Below are positions 44,651 through 57,013 of a stretch of DNA of 64,000 nt, in pieces (positions within the stretch are counted from its first letter, which is position 1; the number at the start of each line of letters is the position of its first letter). Source of the stretch: Scenedesmus sp. ARA3 (lineage: Eukaryota; Chlorophyta; Chlorophyceae; Sphaeropleales; Scenedesmaceae); the NCBI GenBank assembly GCA_004335835.1, contig RWJK01001821.1, positions 236,387 through 300,386 of the forward strand, in the 5' to 3' direction. Below the pieces are notes generated by a model that saw nothing but the letters and a program-made list of their open reading frames with translations, did not search any database and was not told where the DNA came from. Position numbers and translations under genes: made by a program.

Positions 44651-47600
44651 ATGAAGGCAGTGATCTTCTGTGCTGTGTTTGCTGTGCTTCTGCACTGCGG
44701 ACAAGCGAGGCGTCTGCTAGCAGTGAGTGGCTCCAAGTGCAGGCTGTGATGTTCATGCGAATCACCACATCCAACGCTTGAGCTATGATGCAATTGAAGC
44801 GACTTGGATCATTATGAAAGTGCATACACCGAGCGTTGCAGGTTGCTTCTTGCCCGACAGCTGGCCTGGCATGTTGACCGGCCTGCCCTTCCACATGGCG
44901 TGCAATCAGCTCGTGTAGCAACGTTGACCGCACTCACAGCCCCTTCAAAAAGCATAATATCACTTTGAGTCAGCTGTAACTGCTGCTGGCAGCCTGTCAG
45001 ATGCTGAACGCGGGTATGCCAGCTAGCCAACGCTGCCTTCGTGCATGCTGCTGTTCGCAGGATGAGATCGTCAAGTGCGGCAACGTCACTACTGTTGCCG
45101 GCAACTGCACGGGCTACACAAATGTTGCTGCAGCTGGAGCCGAGTGGTCATGGGACGTCACCAAGGACGTCTGGAACAACGAGACCGATGCTGTCATCCA
45201 AGCATCGTGCTGTGTGAGTGCAACCATTGGCTGCCGCGCCCACAGCTCAATGATTTCTCAGATGCTATCTGTTTCTGCTGTCGGCTGCACACCCTTAAAG
45301 GTCAATCAGCATGCATGTCAACCCCCTGCGGTTGGCGGTGTCATTGCAGGGCCACTGCATGCAAGAACCACAATAACCAAACTTCAATTCTCTGGAGATT
45401 GCTGCGCTATGCAGACAGTACACTTGTGTCAACTGTGCCTGACTAACATCTGCGTTCCAATGCTGCTGCTTGTAGGTTTTCAAAGCCAACTTGAACACCA
45501 CGTGTGATGCTTTGTCCACCTGCAAAATGGACCGTGTCAAGCTGCCAGCGGCCAACACCACAAGCATCACCGGCAAGCTTGTGAGCGAGGCTGAGCCCCT
45601 GTGCTGCGAGGTGAGGGGCTAGCACTCCTGCAGCTAACCACGATGGCCTGGCAACACATGGCTGTGTTGCACCACACGTCAGCACACAGCACGCACTGGT
45701 TGAAGCATGCTGCACCTGTTGTTAGGGGGCGCCTCGCTGCAGCCCGCTGGTTTTGGTGCTGAGCCATGCTTCACACTGAGCTTCAAGCGCCTGCTGGCTG
45801 CTCACCCCAAAAGACCCCTCCCTTGGCCTTTGATGCTGGCACAACCCACTTGCTTCGCATATCGTGTTGTTTGGCCCAGCTACCCCACAAAGGAACTGGT
45901 GTCACGTCACACACAGATGCACGCGGTGATGCAGCTGCTGCCCATGCCTGACTCTGAGGCTGCTGCGCTGCTGCTGCTGCCCCATTTGCTGCGTGCCTGC
46001 AGCCCGCCTTCACTGCCAACGACGACTGCACAAATTCAACTGTGGTGTGCCCAGTGAAGTTCGGTGCCATTGCTCCTGTTGCGGGCCAGCTGGTGAACGT
46101 CTCCAAGACTGACCTTGCCACACAAGAGGAGAAGTGCTGCGCGGCACTGCCTGTGAGTGCTATGCCAGGCCACACCCCGCACCCTGTGCAAGTCGCGCAG
46201 CGCTCACTGCTTCTGAAAGTACAGGGATGTGTGTGGGCAGAGTCACATCTAAGCATGGACGCTTTTCAAAACATGTAGGACACGCTACTGCCCCATGTAA
46301 CACTGACCTGGCTCATCTGCTGTCCTGCTGCTGCTGCAGACTTGCGACACGACTGTCTGCCTTGACGGCAAAACCGCGAAGAACGCAAGCTTCACTCCCG
46401 ACACTGAACCTGCAAGGGTGCCGTTCTGCTGCGTGAGTATCTGCGTGTCGTGATTGAGCACACAGGCCCATGCACAGAGTCTTTGCAAGCGCCAGCAGTG
46501 CGCACGCCCACGCATTGCATGTCTGGCTGTATGTCGCTGCAAGCTTCTGCCGAACACTGAAGGATGATTCAGCTGTATGCCCTGAGTTGACCCCTGCAGC
46601 ACTATAACACGGCCTGAATGCCAGCCAGGATTTGTGAACAACTGAATACAACTGTATAACACATGCATTCTGTACGGCCTACAGCAGCTGCCAGCAGCAC
46701 ACTGACTTCAAGCCCCAGTGACACAGGCTGGTGGCCCAAGACAACAAGTGCTCAGCAACACGCCTTTGTTATCTGCTGCTGTTTCCGCAGGAGTACCCCG
46801 TCAACGCCACCTGCGCTGACCTCAACGGCCCGGCGGAGAATGGCACATTCCTCAACTGCAGTGATGTATCTGGCTACGATTTCCCATTCACCACACCTGC
46901 TGCAGCCAGGAATGCCGCGCCACTCGACAAGATTATCTCGGGCCTGAACACGATTGAGGCGCTGGATGAGTGCTGCATGAAGGTGCGGGGTTTACTGTGG
47001 TGATGCAGTGCATGTTGCTTTGACCGCAGTTCCCAGCTGAACTTGCGGCCTGTCAATGCAGGCTTGTCTGCCTCAGTCGCGCACACAGCACGCTGTGGTG
47101 CTGCCTGCTGGTGTGATGCCTAGATGCTTTCAGGGCTTCTAGCGGATGTCGGTCCTGTTCACCTGCCAGCATGGACTGGCAAGTACACCAAGCAACTCCC
47201 CACAACTCACCGCTGCCTGCTGCCTGTGCCACCCCTGCTCTCTTGTTACGTGCCATGCAGGTCAAGTACGCTGCGGACGCCACCTGCGCAGCAAACTTCA
47301 ACTGCGCTGCTGTGACCCCTGTTGCCATGGCTGCCAACACCAGCAACGCCGACGTCTCCCTGGCTACCGTCAACATTGTGGATGTGGAAGCCGCCGCTGC
47401 ACTCTGCTGCCAGCCCATTGTTGAGGACACTGTGGTCCCTGCAACTGTGGCTGCATGGATTGCTGACCTTGAGGCATGCAAGGACGGTGAGTGCCTTGAG
47501 ATACAAGCAAGCAGCTTGCGGTGCACTGCACACCACTGTGTACAGTATGTAGTGCTGTGTGATCTGTGCTGTGTGATCTGTGCTGACATTGATGCATTGA

Positions 47601-48523
47601 CATGCAATGACATGCATTGCAGTGCAGCTGATGGCAGGCAACTCCAACAACCTGAACTCTCCGCCCACATGTCGAACACAATTGACCTACACGCCGCACG
47701 CTCCACGACCCATGCAGAAGCTCTGTCTGAAAACCTGGTCTGTCTGTGTTCCTTGCCTGCCTGCCTGTATTCCTTCCCGCAGTCGATCTTACCAAGGCCA
47801 TTAAGGTCTCCGGCAATGCAACTCTTGTGGCTGACTCCACCACCGGGGACTGCCCTGACATCTGCATGGACAAAGCCGCCGTGGAGGTTGTTGTGAGCGG
47901 CCAGTGCAAATACGCCACCTTCAAGCCAATTGGCCCCGACTGCGATCAGATGACGATGGACGCTGTCGGCACCGTGGTGCTGGCCGAAGACAGTGAGTTG
48001 CGAGTTGCCAGAGTGTTTGGCAGCTGTCAGCTGCATGTAGTGCAGTTGCAACTGTGTTCATCGTTTATTGCTGTCCGGTGCTCTAATCAGCACAGCATCT
48101 TCTTTGTTGCTGTGCGCTGCCGTCCCTGCGCAGCGCCGTCTTTGCGCATTGCCAGCTTGCATGGTGGCAGCTTGATGACAGTTACCTGCATGTCGTTACA
48201 CACGCCAAGCGCTCTGCTGGCTACAATCAACACGTCCATGTGCAGCATCACTGACCGCGCCGCTTGCTGCGTTCCTGCTCCCTCCTGCAGAGATCACCAG
48301 CATCTCCGGCAAAGTGCCTGGTGGTGATGTTGAGTTCACAGTTGCCAAGGTTGAGGGTGAGCCCAAGCAGGTGACTGTCACCAGGGGCCCCTGCTCTGCT
48401 AAATACATTCTGGACGATGTCCTGCTGGCCAAGATTGAGGCTGCCCCCAAGAACTCTGCCACTGGCAAGGCTGCATCCTTCCTGGCTGCGGTGCTGGCGC
48501 TGCTGGCTATGCTGGTGCTGTAA
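44651..48523 (+). CDS. Secreted, likely GPI-anchored Cys-Cys module protein, unrecognised family
   Basis: Exons are 44651-44722, 45061-45213, 45476-45610, 46003-46152, 46340-46432, 46791-46982, 47261-47486, 47783-47992 and 48291-48523, giving 487 residues. Exon 1 is exactly a signal peptide (MKAVIFCAVFAVLLHCGQA plus a basic RR). The body repeats a module: Cys, 4-14 residues, Cys, then 20-45 residues to an adjacent Cys-Cys pair (CC at about 74-75, 118-119, 165-166, 200-201, 262-263 and 314-315). Each of the first five modules is one phase-0 exon ending at or just after the CC. At least a dozen N-glycosylation sequons are present (NVT, NCT, NTT, NST, NVS, NAS, NGT). The C-terminus NSATGKAASFLAAVLALLAMLVL is a textbook GPI-attachment signal. 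So it is predicted to be an outer cell-surface or wall glycoprotein. I do not recognise the family; the role is unknown. TGTAA occurs at 48843-48847. Confidence 0.85.
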
Positions 48524-50715
48524 ATGTTTCAGCAGCATTGCAGGCAATGCGTGCCGGAAGTTGTGTTGCATGATAGCATGCGTCGTGCCAGTGCTGTGCA
48601 TTGAAGGAGAGGAGGGCTGAGCCTCGTCCCTCAGCATTGTGCATGCTGCATGTAGAGTCCTGCAGCTGTGGCCTATACTGTTGGGGCCTGAAGACACCAC
48701 TGAAATTGAACACTGCACGTCTGTCTGTGAACACCGAATTAAAGTGCGCTGCCAGAGGTGGTGATAGTAAGGGGCGCACAGTCTGCAAGTAGACTAGTGA
48801 CACCTGCCATGCATGTGGGCAGTTGTGTTAACAGTTAGTGTGTGTAACAGTGTCCCTGGTGCAACCTCAAGCCCAGGGAGCTGTCTTTCCGGGTGTGGAC
48901 AGCCAGCTCAATTCTTGTGGCTGAGAGGCATTTAAATGTCCGCAGCACTTCAGCTTGCCGCCAACGCACACAGCTTCTTGCGGTGCGTTGAGCTGACAAG
49001 CATGTGATGAGATGTGTGGTATGCAGCCAAGGCTGTGGCGACCGGATCAAATGTGCTGCGTCTACAGCATGCTGCGATCACCTAAATCAATCAATGCTGC
49101 TGCTGCTCAGCCAGCAGGTACTGACTGTGACAATCAGCAGCTGCCTTTGCACTGTAGCTAGCAAGACAGGGCTTTCGTGTTTGTCACTTGAGCACGGTGT
49201 GCAATAATATTTGTGCTGGCCATCTAGCTGCAAGTGTGCAGAGCACACTAGGCTAGTGTTGTCCGTCACCAGTGGCGCTGCATTCGCTGCGCTGCAGCTG
49301 CTGCTGGTGCTGTATTTCCAGCACGTGCATAGCAATGGTGCATAGCATCGCACACAATTGAGCATCTTGCATCTAACGGGTGTAGCTGGCTGTACGCCGT
49401 TTTTGCGCATGTCCTCTGCATGCCATTTTGCATACTGGCATAGCCAAAGAGGGGCAGTTCTGCAGTTGCTGTTGAAGCCCCGGTGGGCTGCAGAAGAAAT
49501 AATAACACCTTCTTGGGGTGCCTTTCAGCGCCCAGCCGTTGCAACAAGTTGGCGCTCTACCCAAACAACACAGGGTGCAAAAGACCTGCTTTCGGCTTGG
49601 TTGTTGCGCTCTGCTGCTTGTAAGAACCCTCCCTACATAGTCTAGGAGAAGTAGGGGCTACCAGCATACAAGTAAGCGGTTGCCAAAGCAGTCCAGGAGC
49701 GGTTCATGATCACAGATTGCGTAATTACAGCGTCTGCGATGCTGCAGACCACACAGCAACCAGTACAAAGAGTTGCAGCAACCAAGCTGGCATGGCAGCC
49801 TGAGCAGGCACTAATAGCCGATGGGAGGCAGGACATGCAGCCGCAAACCTTGCGGTAGTCGCTGCAAAATTTGACGGCTACTCAACTACGTCAACCAGGC
49901 ATAAAACGTTTGAGCTGCGGCATATTTTGCAACGCCAGGGCCAGTCAAGCTAGAGCCGGCAAGGGAACGCCCACAGCAAACTCACAGGGGCAGTCCCTCC
50001 CACAAGCCTGCCACAAAGTCAAGTCAAGAAATAGTAGTGCTGACGGCGCAGGCGGCTGCGTGCAGCAACACGCAGGCCCTCCATGCCGTCCAACAGCAGC
50101 ACCGCCATTGGCGAGTCGGCAACACCATGCAGAAAGCTGCGCAAAGCGCCAGCTGCAGCAGTTGCCAAGCCGTCAACAGCGGTGCTGCCCACAGCGTGGG
50201 CCCCACACAGCCATGTCAGCCTCAGGGCTTGCAAGCAGCCCTAGCCCCTGTGCTGCTGTCCCTGGAACCCCTTTCCTGCAGCACAGGCCACTAAGCGTGG
50301 TCTGTACACAGCCAGCCAACACCCTGATTGCACAGGCATCCGCATGCTTGTGAGGCATGCTGTGGGCTCCGCGCCACCAGCATGTGATGGCAGCGGATGG
50401 ACTTCACACAAAAGCAACTAACCAATGCATGCAGTACATTGTGATAACAGCCAAGGCTTCGTTCCAACAGGCAGCACCACTGCATGCAATGGCCGCTGCG
50501 CTGCATGCAGCTGCGGGCAGGTACCCCTCCCATCCAGCACCTGCTGCTGCGCCACAAAGCAACAACAGCCTGAACTCAACAGCGCTGCCGCTGTCGCTGC
50601 AGCAGCGAGGGTCCCGCCCAACCGCCAACTGCACAAAGCACTGCTGCTGCTGCAGTACAAACACAGCCACTAGCAGCACCGCAGGCCAACACCGAAAACT
50701 GGCCACCACCAGCTG
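48524..50715. other. Intergenic between convergent genes
   Basis: About 2.2 kb between the Cys-Cys protein gene and copies of the DNAJC8-like gene end. It holds 3' UTRs; no gene or RNA was recognised. Confidence 0.55.
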
Positions 50716-51140
50716 CCGCACCACACCCTCAGTGCTGCTTGGGCCCTGCAGGCTCAGGCGGCGGCCGGTGCTTCTGCACCGGGTGCAGCAGCCAGCGTCC
50801 TCAAATCCGGCAGCTGCACATACGAAGCACTGCTGCCGCTGCAGCAGCACAAACGCAGCCGCTACCAGCAAGCCAACTCCCAACATTCCTCACCACCAGC
50901 CGCACCACACCACACCCTCAGTGCTTCTTGGGCCCTGCAGGCTCAGGCGGCGGCGGCCGCTGCTGCCACATTGCATTGCTGCAGCAGCCAGTGTCCTCGC
51001 CATCCAGCGGCTGCGGATATGATGCGCTGCTGCTGCTGCTGCACAGATATAGCCACTACCCAGAGGGCAACACTCAACTCTCAACAGCACAGCCCTCAGT
51101 GCTTCTTGGGCCCTGCAGGCTTGGGCGGCGGCGGCCGGTG
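50716..51140 (-). repeat. Repeated 3' end of the DNAJC8-like gene
   Basis: The last codons ([11 protein letters not shown]) and TGA of the DNAJC8-like gene at 51096-51130 are repeated near 50911-50955 and 50719-50765, about 190 bp apart. The copies are nearly identical over 45 or so bases and then diverge into unlike DNA. They lie downstream, in sense order, of the real stop. Confidence 0.92.
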
Positions 51141-54100
51141 CTGCTCGCCCACCGGCCGCTGCACGTACGTGCGCTCCTCGTCGTGCGTCTTCTGCTTGGG
51201 CGGCTTGATGTGGCCGCCGCCTTTCGTGCCTCCTTTCTTCATGTAGTCGCGCCAGGTGCCCACGCGGCTGTCCCTGCTGCTCTCCCACTGCTTCTCGTGC
51301 TCGCGCTGGCGCTTGGCCGTCTCGCGGTGCTCCTTCAGCTCCTCCTTGGAGCGCTCCGTCTCGTCCTTGAGCTGTAAGGAATTGAAAACATGGGCAGGCA
51401 GACAAGCAGGCAGGCGGGCAGGTCAGCGGGGTGCGGGTTGTGGCGGCGGCAGGTGAGCAGCAGGTGAGCAATGCATGCATGCCTGCTCCTTGACGCGCTC
51501 CGTCTCGTCCTTGAGCTGCAGGTATTGAAAAGATGGGTCAGGCAGGCAGGCAAGCAGGCTGAGGGTTGTGGGGGCAGCAGGCGAGCACTGCATTCAATCT
51601 TTTCGTCCTCCTTGGAGCACTCAGTCTCATCCTTGAGCTGCAAAGGGTTCAAAACATGGGGCACGCAGGCAGGCAGGCAAGCAGGTCAGCAGGCTGAGGC
51701 TTTTTGGAAACATGGGGCGGGCAGGCAGGCAGGCAGGCAAGCAGGTCAGCAGGCTGAGCGTTGTGGGGGCAGCAGGCGAGCACTGCATGCATTCTATTCG
51801 TCCTCCTTGGAGCACTCAGTCGCATCCTTGAGCTGCAGGCAGATAAGGCAGCAGGCAGCGCCGGCAGCAGCAGGTGGGTGACCAGGCTGTGGCTGGGTCG
51901 AAGGCAGGCAGGGCAGCACGTGTATGTATGCAGCATGCACGGCGCCACCTTGCCATCATAGGCGGCTGCTCACATAAATCCCTACATGGCCATGCATACT
52001 GCAACTTCATCAGACAACACCTGATGCCACAAGCGCGTGCTGCTGCTGCTGCTGCTCCTGGCTCACCCGCTTTGTCAGCTTGCGCCGCCGCCACTCGCTC
52101 TTAGCCAGCATGTCTCGCGCCTTCATGCGCCACTTCTCATGGAACTCGTCCGTGGTCTCGTACTGCTCCCGCACGCCCTCCTTGCCTTTCTGCAGGCGCA
52201 GCAGCGCGCAGCACGAGCAGATGCAGCAGCCACGCAAGCACAGACGGCAGGGTGAGTTCAGCACAGGGCGTATGATCGGCATGCATGTTGAACCTTCACC
52301 ACCAGCAACCTGGCTGTGATGCGCGCATAATGTGCATGACACGCTGTTGCATTCATCAGCAGCAGGACTCATGCGGGCTCAAGCCACGTAGCAAGGCACA
52401 TTTGCATATGGCAAGCCTAGGACCCACCAATCTTACTGCTGAGGCTGCACTAGGTTTCATCGACCAAATGGCTGTCCAACTTACCTGTGCTATACGACAT
52501 GTGCCTAGCAGTGAGCTGTCCTGCAAGTGTCTGTCCAACCCAGCTGTGCTCTGCAACATGCGTCTGGCAGCGAGCTGTCCTGCAAGTGTCCGTCTGCAAG
52601 TGTCCGTCCAACCCAGCTGTGCTCTGCAACATGCGTCTGGCAGTGAGCTGTCCTGCAAGTGGCTGCCCAGCCCGGACTGTGCTCTGTGGCATGATCTCAG
52701 CAGCATGCTGTCCTGCAAGTGTCTGCTCCTGTCCAGCATGCTGTCCTGCAAGCCGGCGCACCTCATGCAGCAGCGCAGCAAGCTCAATGGTGGTGTCGTT
52801 CTTAGTCTCCTTGTCTCGCTGCTGCCGCACATCATCTGCACCACAAAACAGGGCACATGGCGCCGAGGGTGAGAAGTGGCCAGCAAAGACGACATAGACA
52901 ACACATGGCTCACATCACTAGAATCTCTAGACTAGAGTCCCCGGCATAGTTTGCCATGTAACATGCCACCCGAAACTATATGACGTAGCATCACAATGAC
53001 CACAGTCTTGAAGGCTTTGTGTTCAGGCCTGCATGCTGACAGCACCAGCTGCTGTTGTTGCTCCTGCGGTGCTGTTCAGTGCCACTTCCAGCCCCCGAAT
53101 CATGTTCAAGCTGTGAGCTCACTACCATGTTCACGCTGCAGGTTCAGCATCATGTTTCCGCTGCGCACCTCGTGCCATCTCCAGCACCTTCCACAGGTAC
53201 TCGCGCTTCTCCTCGTCCAGCAGCTGCTTCTGAGCCTGGCCCAGCACTGCAGCGCACAGCAGAGCACAGCACACAATGTGTCAGTGTGCAGCTTGCGTGC
53301 TGCGGCAAGTGGCATACAGCATGCACAAGCTGCTGAGAACCTCGTCCAAAAATGCTGTGCAGGCAGGCACGAGGCATGCAGATATGCGCATGCACTCTCT
53401 TTCGTCCGCTTCTCAATACAAAGGAATGTTTGACTTTGCAAAGTGTGCACGCAGTGCTGCTGATCTCCAGCTCCCAACTCACAGACTGCTGCCAAGGTAG
53501 TTGCTGCTGTACTTGCTGCCAAGCGCAGCGGTAGCTGCACCGCTGCTGCCGCCACTGCTGCTGCCAAGCACATCTTACTCACCCTCAAATGCCTCTGAGG
53601 CCCTCTCGTGCTTGCACTTGTCTGGGTGCACCATCAGCGACAGCTTGCGGTACTGCTTGCGTATCTCCTCTGGCGTTGCGGTGAAGCGCAGGTTGAGCTG
53701 CTCATACGGATTGAGCTTGAAGGCGTACAGAATCCTGCAAGCAGCAGACAACAGCAACAAGAGCGTGAGCGCAGTCTATGAGAATGTTGCAGTGTATCAT
53801 TCAATGCATATTATGTGGTAGCCTATGGCTGCGTAGAGCTGGGTTGCAGGCTATGGAAGCAAGCATGGTGGGTGGATAGGCACACTTGCGAAAGAGCTGG
53901 CAGGCAGGGTGCCTTATGCCATGGCCATGTATGTTCCTGGTTGTGCTGCGCTGCTGCTGCTGCTGCAACTGAGCTGTGCTCGATGCATTGTGCTGGTGTC
54001 CCCATCTGCTGTCCAGCTGGTGTGAACTGCAGCCACACGCATACCATGTCTGCTGTTGCAGCGCGGTTCCTGTGCAAGCGCAGCAGAACAGGCAGGCAGA

Positions 54101-54902
54101 CAAGCGCGCTTGCGCAACACTACCTGCTGCCTATCAGGCAGCATCTGCTGTGATGTTCCATGCAAGCGAGAGGCGCAGCACAACACCAAGGTGCACCATG
54201 CGCAAAGCTTGCAACCTCTCGCATAGCTGCAGCCGCACACAGCACTCTGCCGTCTCCCGAAAGGCATCGCAGCTGCACGGGATACTACTTCCGCCCAAAG
54301 CATGCCCCATCTGCTGCAAACTGCTTTGAAAAGGTGTCACATCTCACACTTTCTATTCCACGCACGCCTGCACCCTCACCTGCTGACTTCATTGTCACGG
54401 TCAACATCCTTCATCTCACTGAAAAACTCCTGCAAGGCACCAACACAGCAACGATTGAGGATGCTTTTATCCGCCACTGCTGACGAGTTGGGCGGCCGAA
54501 GGATGGCCAACCAGTAAACAACTATGCACTGTGCGATTCGGTCATCCAGTAGTGCACAGCATGGGTACATGCATGGCTGCATGCGCATGAACGCATGCTG
54601 CTTGAGCGCCTGCTCGACCCTCCTTGAAACATGCGCCTGGCATGCTGCAAGGCTGTTCCCATGTGCATCTATGCAGCGTCGACGCAACAGCACAGCATGC
54701 AGCACACCTTGAGTAGTGCCGCCTCCTCGGCACTGGGCTTTTCTGCAACAGGCGCTGCTTCTGCTGCTGCCGCTGCCTCGCCATTGCTGGGTTGGCTTGT
54801 GCTTGCCACAGGCTGCTCTGCCGGTAGCGGTGGCCGCTCATCTGGCAGGGTCGGTTGAGGATCAGCAGGCAGGGGAGGCGGCTGTTCTGCATCTGCACCC
54901 AT
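51096..54902 (-). CDS. DnaJ homolog, DNAJC8 / SPF31-like spliceosome-associated protein
   Basis: J-domain cochaperone of the nuclear DNAJC8 group, found with U2/U5 spliceosomal complexes in animals. Exons are 54902-54708, 54429-54380, 53734-53583, 53246-53169, 52835-52762, 52189-52067 and 51371-51096, giving 315 residues. A Pro/Ala-rich N-terminus leads to [20 protein letters not shown] and a J-domain HPD at 118-120 ([10 protein letters not shown]). The family-specific [46 protein letters not shown] and, at the C-terminus, [20 protein letters not shown] follow. The last 70 residues are basic, as in homologues. The start is the first ATG ([15 protein letters not shown]); the N-terminus is about 60 residues longer than human DNAJC8. 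It diverges from the mitochondrial protein gene. Confidence 0.92.
51480..51835 (-). pseudogene. Three partial copies of DNAJC8-like exon 7 start
   Basis: The acceptor CTGCAG or equivalent and LKDETE codons of the last exon (real start 51371) recur at 51515, 51637 and 51832. The copies continue as RVKEQ or CSKEDE and then into GGCAGGCAAGCAGG-rich DNA. Spacing is 144, 122 and 195 bp. Confidence 0.92.
51650..51760. repeat. GGCA/GCAG-rich low-complexity repeats
   Basis: GGCAGGCAGGCAAGCAGGT-type runs lie between the exon 7 copies, with two near-identical blocks at about 51660-51700 and 51718-51760. Confidence 0.8.
52505..52762 (-). repeat. Tandem repeats beside DNAJC8-like exon 5 donor
   Basis: Units of about 59-73 bp, each with GCTGTCCTGCAAG on plus, recur near 52513, 52572, 52645, 52705 and 52738. 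On the gene's strand each holds a CTTGCAGGACAG, an acceptor-like site. The last unit abuts the true donor. Confidence 0.85.
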
Positions 54903-55438
54903 GCTGGGAACCAACTGCTGTTGCCCAAGCTACCCCTGGACTGCTGCAACTGGTAGCTGCAGCAGCTGTTAGAAGATAATTGCAGCTTCAGCTAGACACG
55001 AGATGTAGGAAGTATCGGGAAGGCACGGTACATGCAATCAGAAAGGTAAGCAGCTGTTCCTGACTTTAAGCACTTTGGGTTCGCCTGCTGCTGTCGTGCT
55101 GTCTGAGCCATGTACCACTTAGGGGTCGACTAAAAGCTGATCTTTCAGCTGCGTGTGAAGCCTGGTTCACCATCACCATCTCTGCAGGCCAGCAACAAGG
55201 GCACCAGCTAAACACCAACGTGACAGTCATCTCCAACCACCGTAATTCGGAGTCCGACCGTTGGATCGCTTCATTGGATGGTTGTGAAACATCTAATTCC
55301 GTTCTTTAAAGTGGCATAGTGAGCCAGATGCCGAGCTGAGACATCTGTGTAACTCGCAACTTGCACACAGCAGCCTTCCGTAGCTTTACCATTATTCTAC
55401 ACCTGGATTTCGCGTCTTCTGAACAGTTATTGATCGCC
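54903..55438. promoter_or_regulatory. Divergent intergenic region DNAJC8-like / mitochondrial protein
   Basis: About 535 bp between two divergent starts, AT-richer toward 55230-55320. It should contain both promoters. No specific element was recognised. Confidence 0.5.
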
Positions 55439-56978
55439 ATGACACAACTAAGCAGTCTTAGACATGCACAGCTTTGGCGGATACTTTGCAGCAGCAGCAG
55501 CAGCAGCAGGGCAGAACTGTCCTCAGGCCTGGAAAGCATAAGCAGCAGAATTCTAGCATCAACTGGCAATGCTGGATCAGGCGGTTGTCACCTGTTCAGC
55601 ACGCATGCCACAAACAGCAGTCGCAGCACGCTGAGGCGTGTGAACATCAAGAACGGCAGCGGCAGTGCTGCAGCAGCTGGAGAGGCACCTGCAGCAGAGG
55701 CAGCAGCAGCAGCATCCAGTTCAGGTAAGCAAATGCTGAAAAGCAGCATAGCAATGTGCAGGGCTGCTAATGCCCAGCAGCTGGCCAATCGCAGCAAGGC
55801 TGCTGAGCGCTGGGCCTGCAGGGCTCCATGAGATGTGATACAACTTTGGTGTATCACATACACACAAAGCTATGTTCAGTCACCTCAGCAGCAGTTGGCT
55901 TTGTATCAAGGCCTTAGACACATCTCATTCTTGCTATCCGTATGTGACAGCAGCCGTGCACCTGAGGTATCCTTGCACACCACTTGCAGCGCTTGCAGCC
56001 CGCTGTGCCTCAAGCGCCTCACCACCTCCTGTACCTCCCCTGCCTGACCTTCTGCTGCTGTGCTGCAAAAACTACTAATATCTTAATCATTTATCTCACC
56101 CGCCAGGGCAAGGCGGCGGCCTGCAGAGCCTGCTAGAGATGAGCACAGAGGTGCCTGGCAGTGGCAAGCCCCTGCGGCGCTGGGAGTACTACTACTGGGG
56201 CTTAGGTGTTAGCGCTGTCTCGTACTTCCTGTACAGGAACCTAGCAAAGCCGGAGGAGACGCAGGAGCAGATAGAGGTGCGGGGCTGCAGACTGCAGTGG
56301 CTGCAGGCAGCAGGAATTTGCCTGGCATAGCAGCGTTGGGGGCGCTTTTGCAGGGAAGGCTAGCGGCGGGTAGTGGCGTCGAGGGCTGCTGCGACAGGCT
56401 ACAGTAGTTGCTTAAAGTCGCCGCGTCAGTGTAAGTGAAGCGCCTCAGCCAGAGTGCGCTTGAATATCTGCCAGTGCAGTTGTGAGCATCGCTTTGAATG
56501 CCAGGCATCTTGTGCTGCAGGGCTGCAGAGCCTCCCTTGTACAGGAGGCACGTGACTCTGGTCAGCCCACCTGCGCTGCAGCTGGGTGAACATGCAGCAG
56601 CAGTGCAAGAGGGTGCGTCTCCCATAGCACTCACAAATGATTGCTGCGCTGCTGCTGCTGCTGGTGGTGTGCTGCTGGTTGCAATGCAGGAGAAGAAGCG
56701 GAAGGCAGCAGAGCTGGAAGTGCGGCGGAAAGAGCACGTGCGCGCAGCAATCATGGGGCAAAACTTTATAGAGAGTGAGTGCGGGCCTTGCAGCTGAAGA
56801 TGTGCTGGCAGTAAAAAATGCAGCAGGGGTTGGCAGCGACTGCAGGCCAACACATTGACAGCTGTGTGTGCAGTTTGCTGTCACACCTGTGCAATGTTGC
56901 TGAGGCCCATATGCGGCACATGCGCCAAATTCGACTCACTGACGTCTGCTGCTGCTGTCTGCCTGCTGCTGCTGTCTG

Positions 56979-57013
<35 letters not shown>

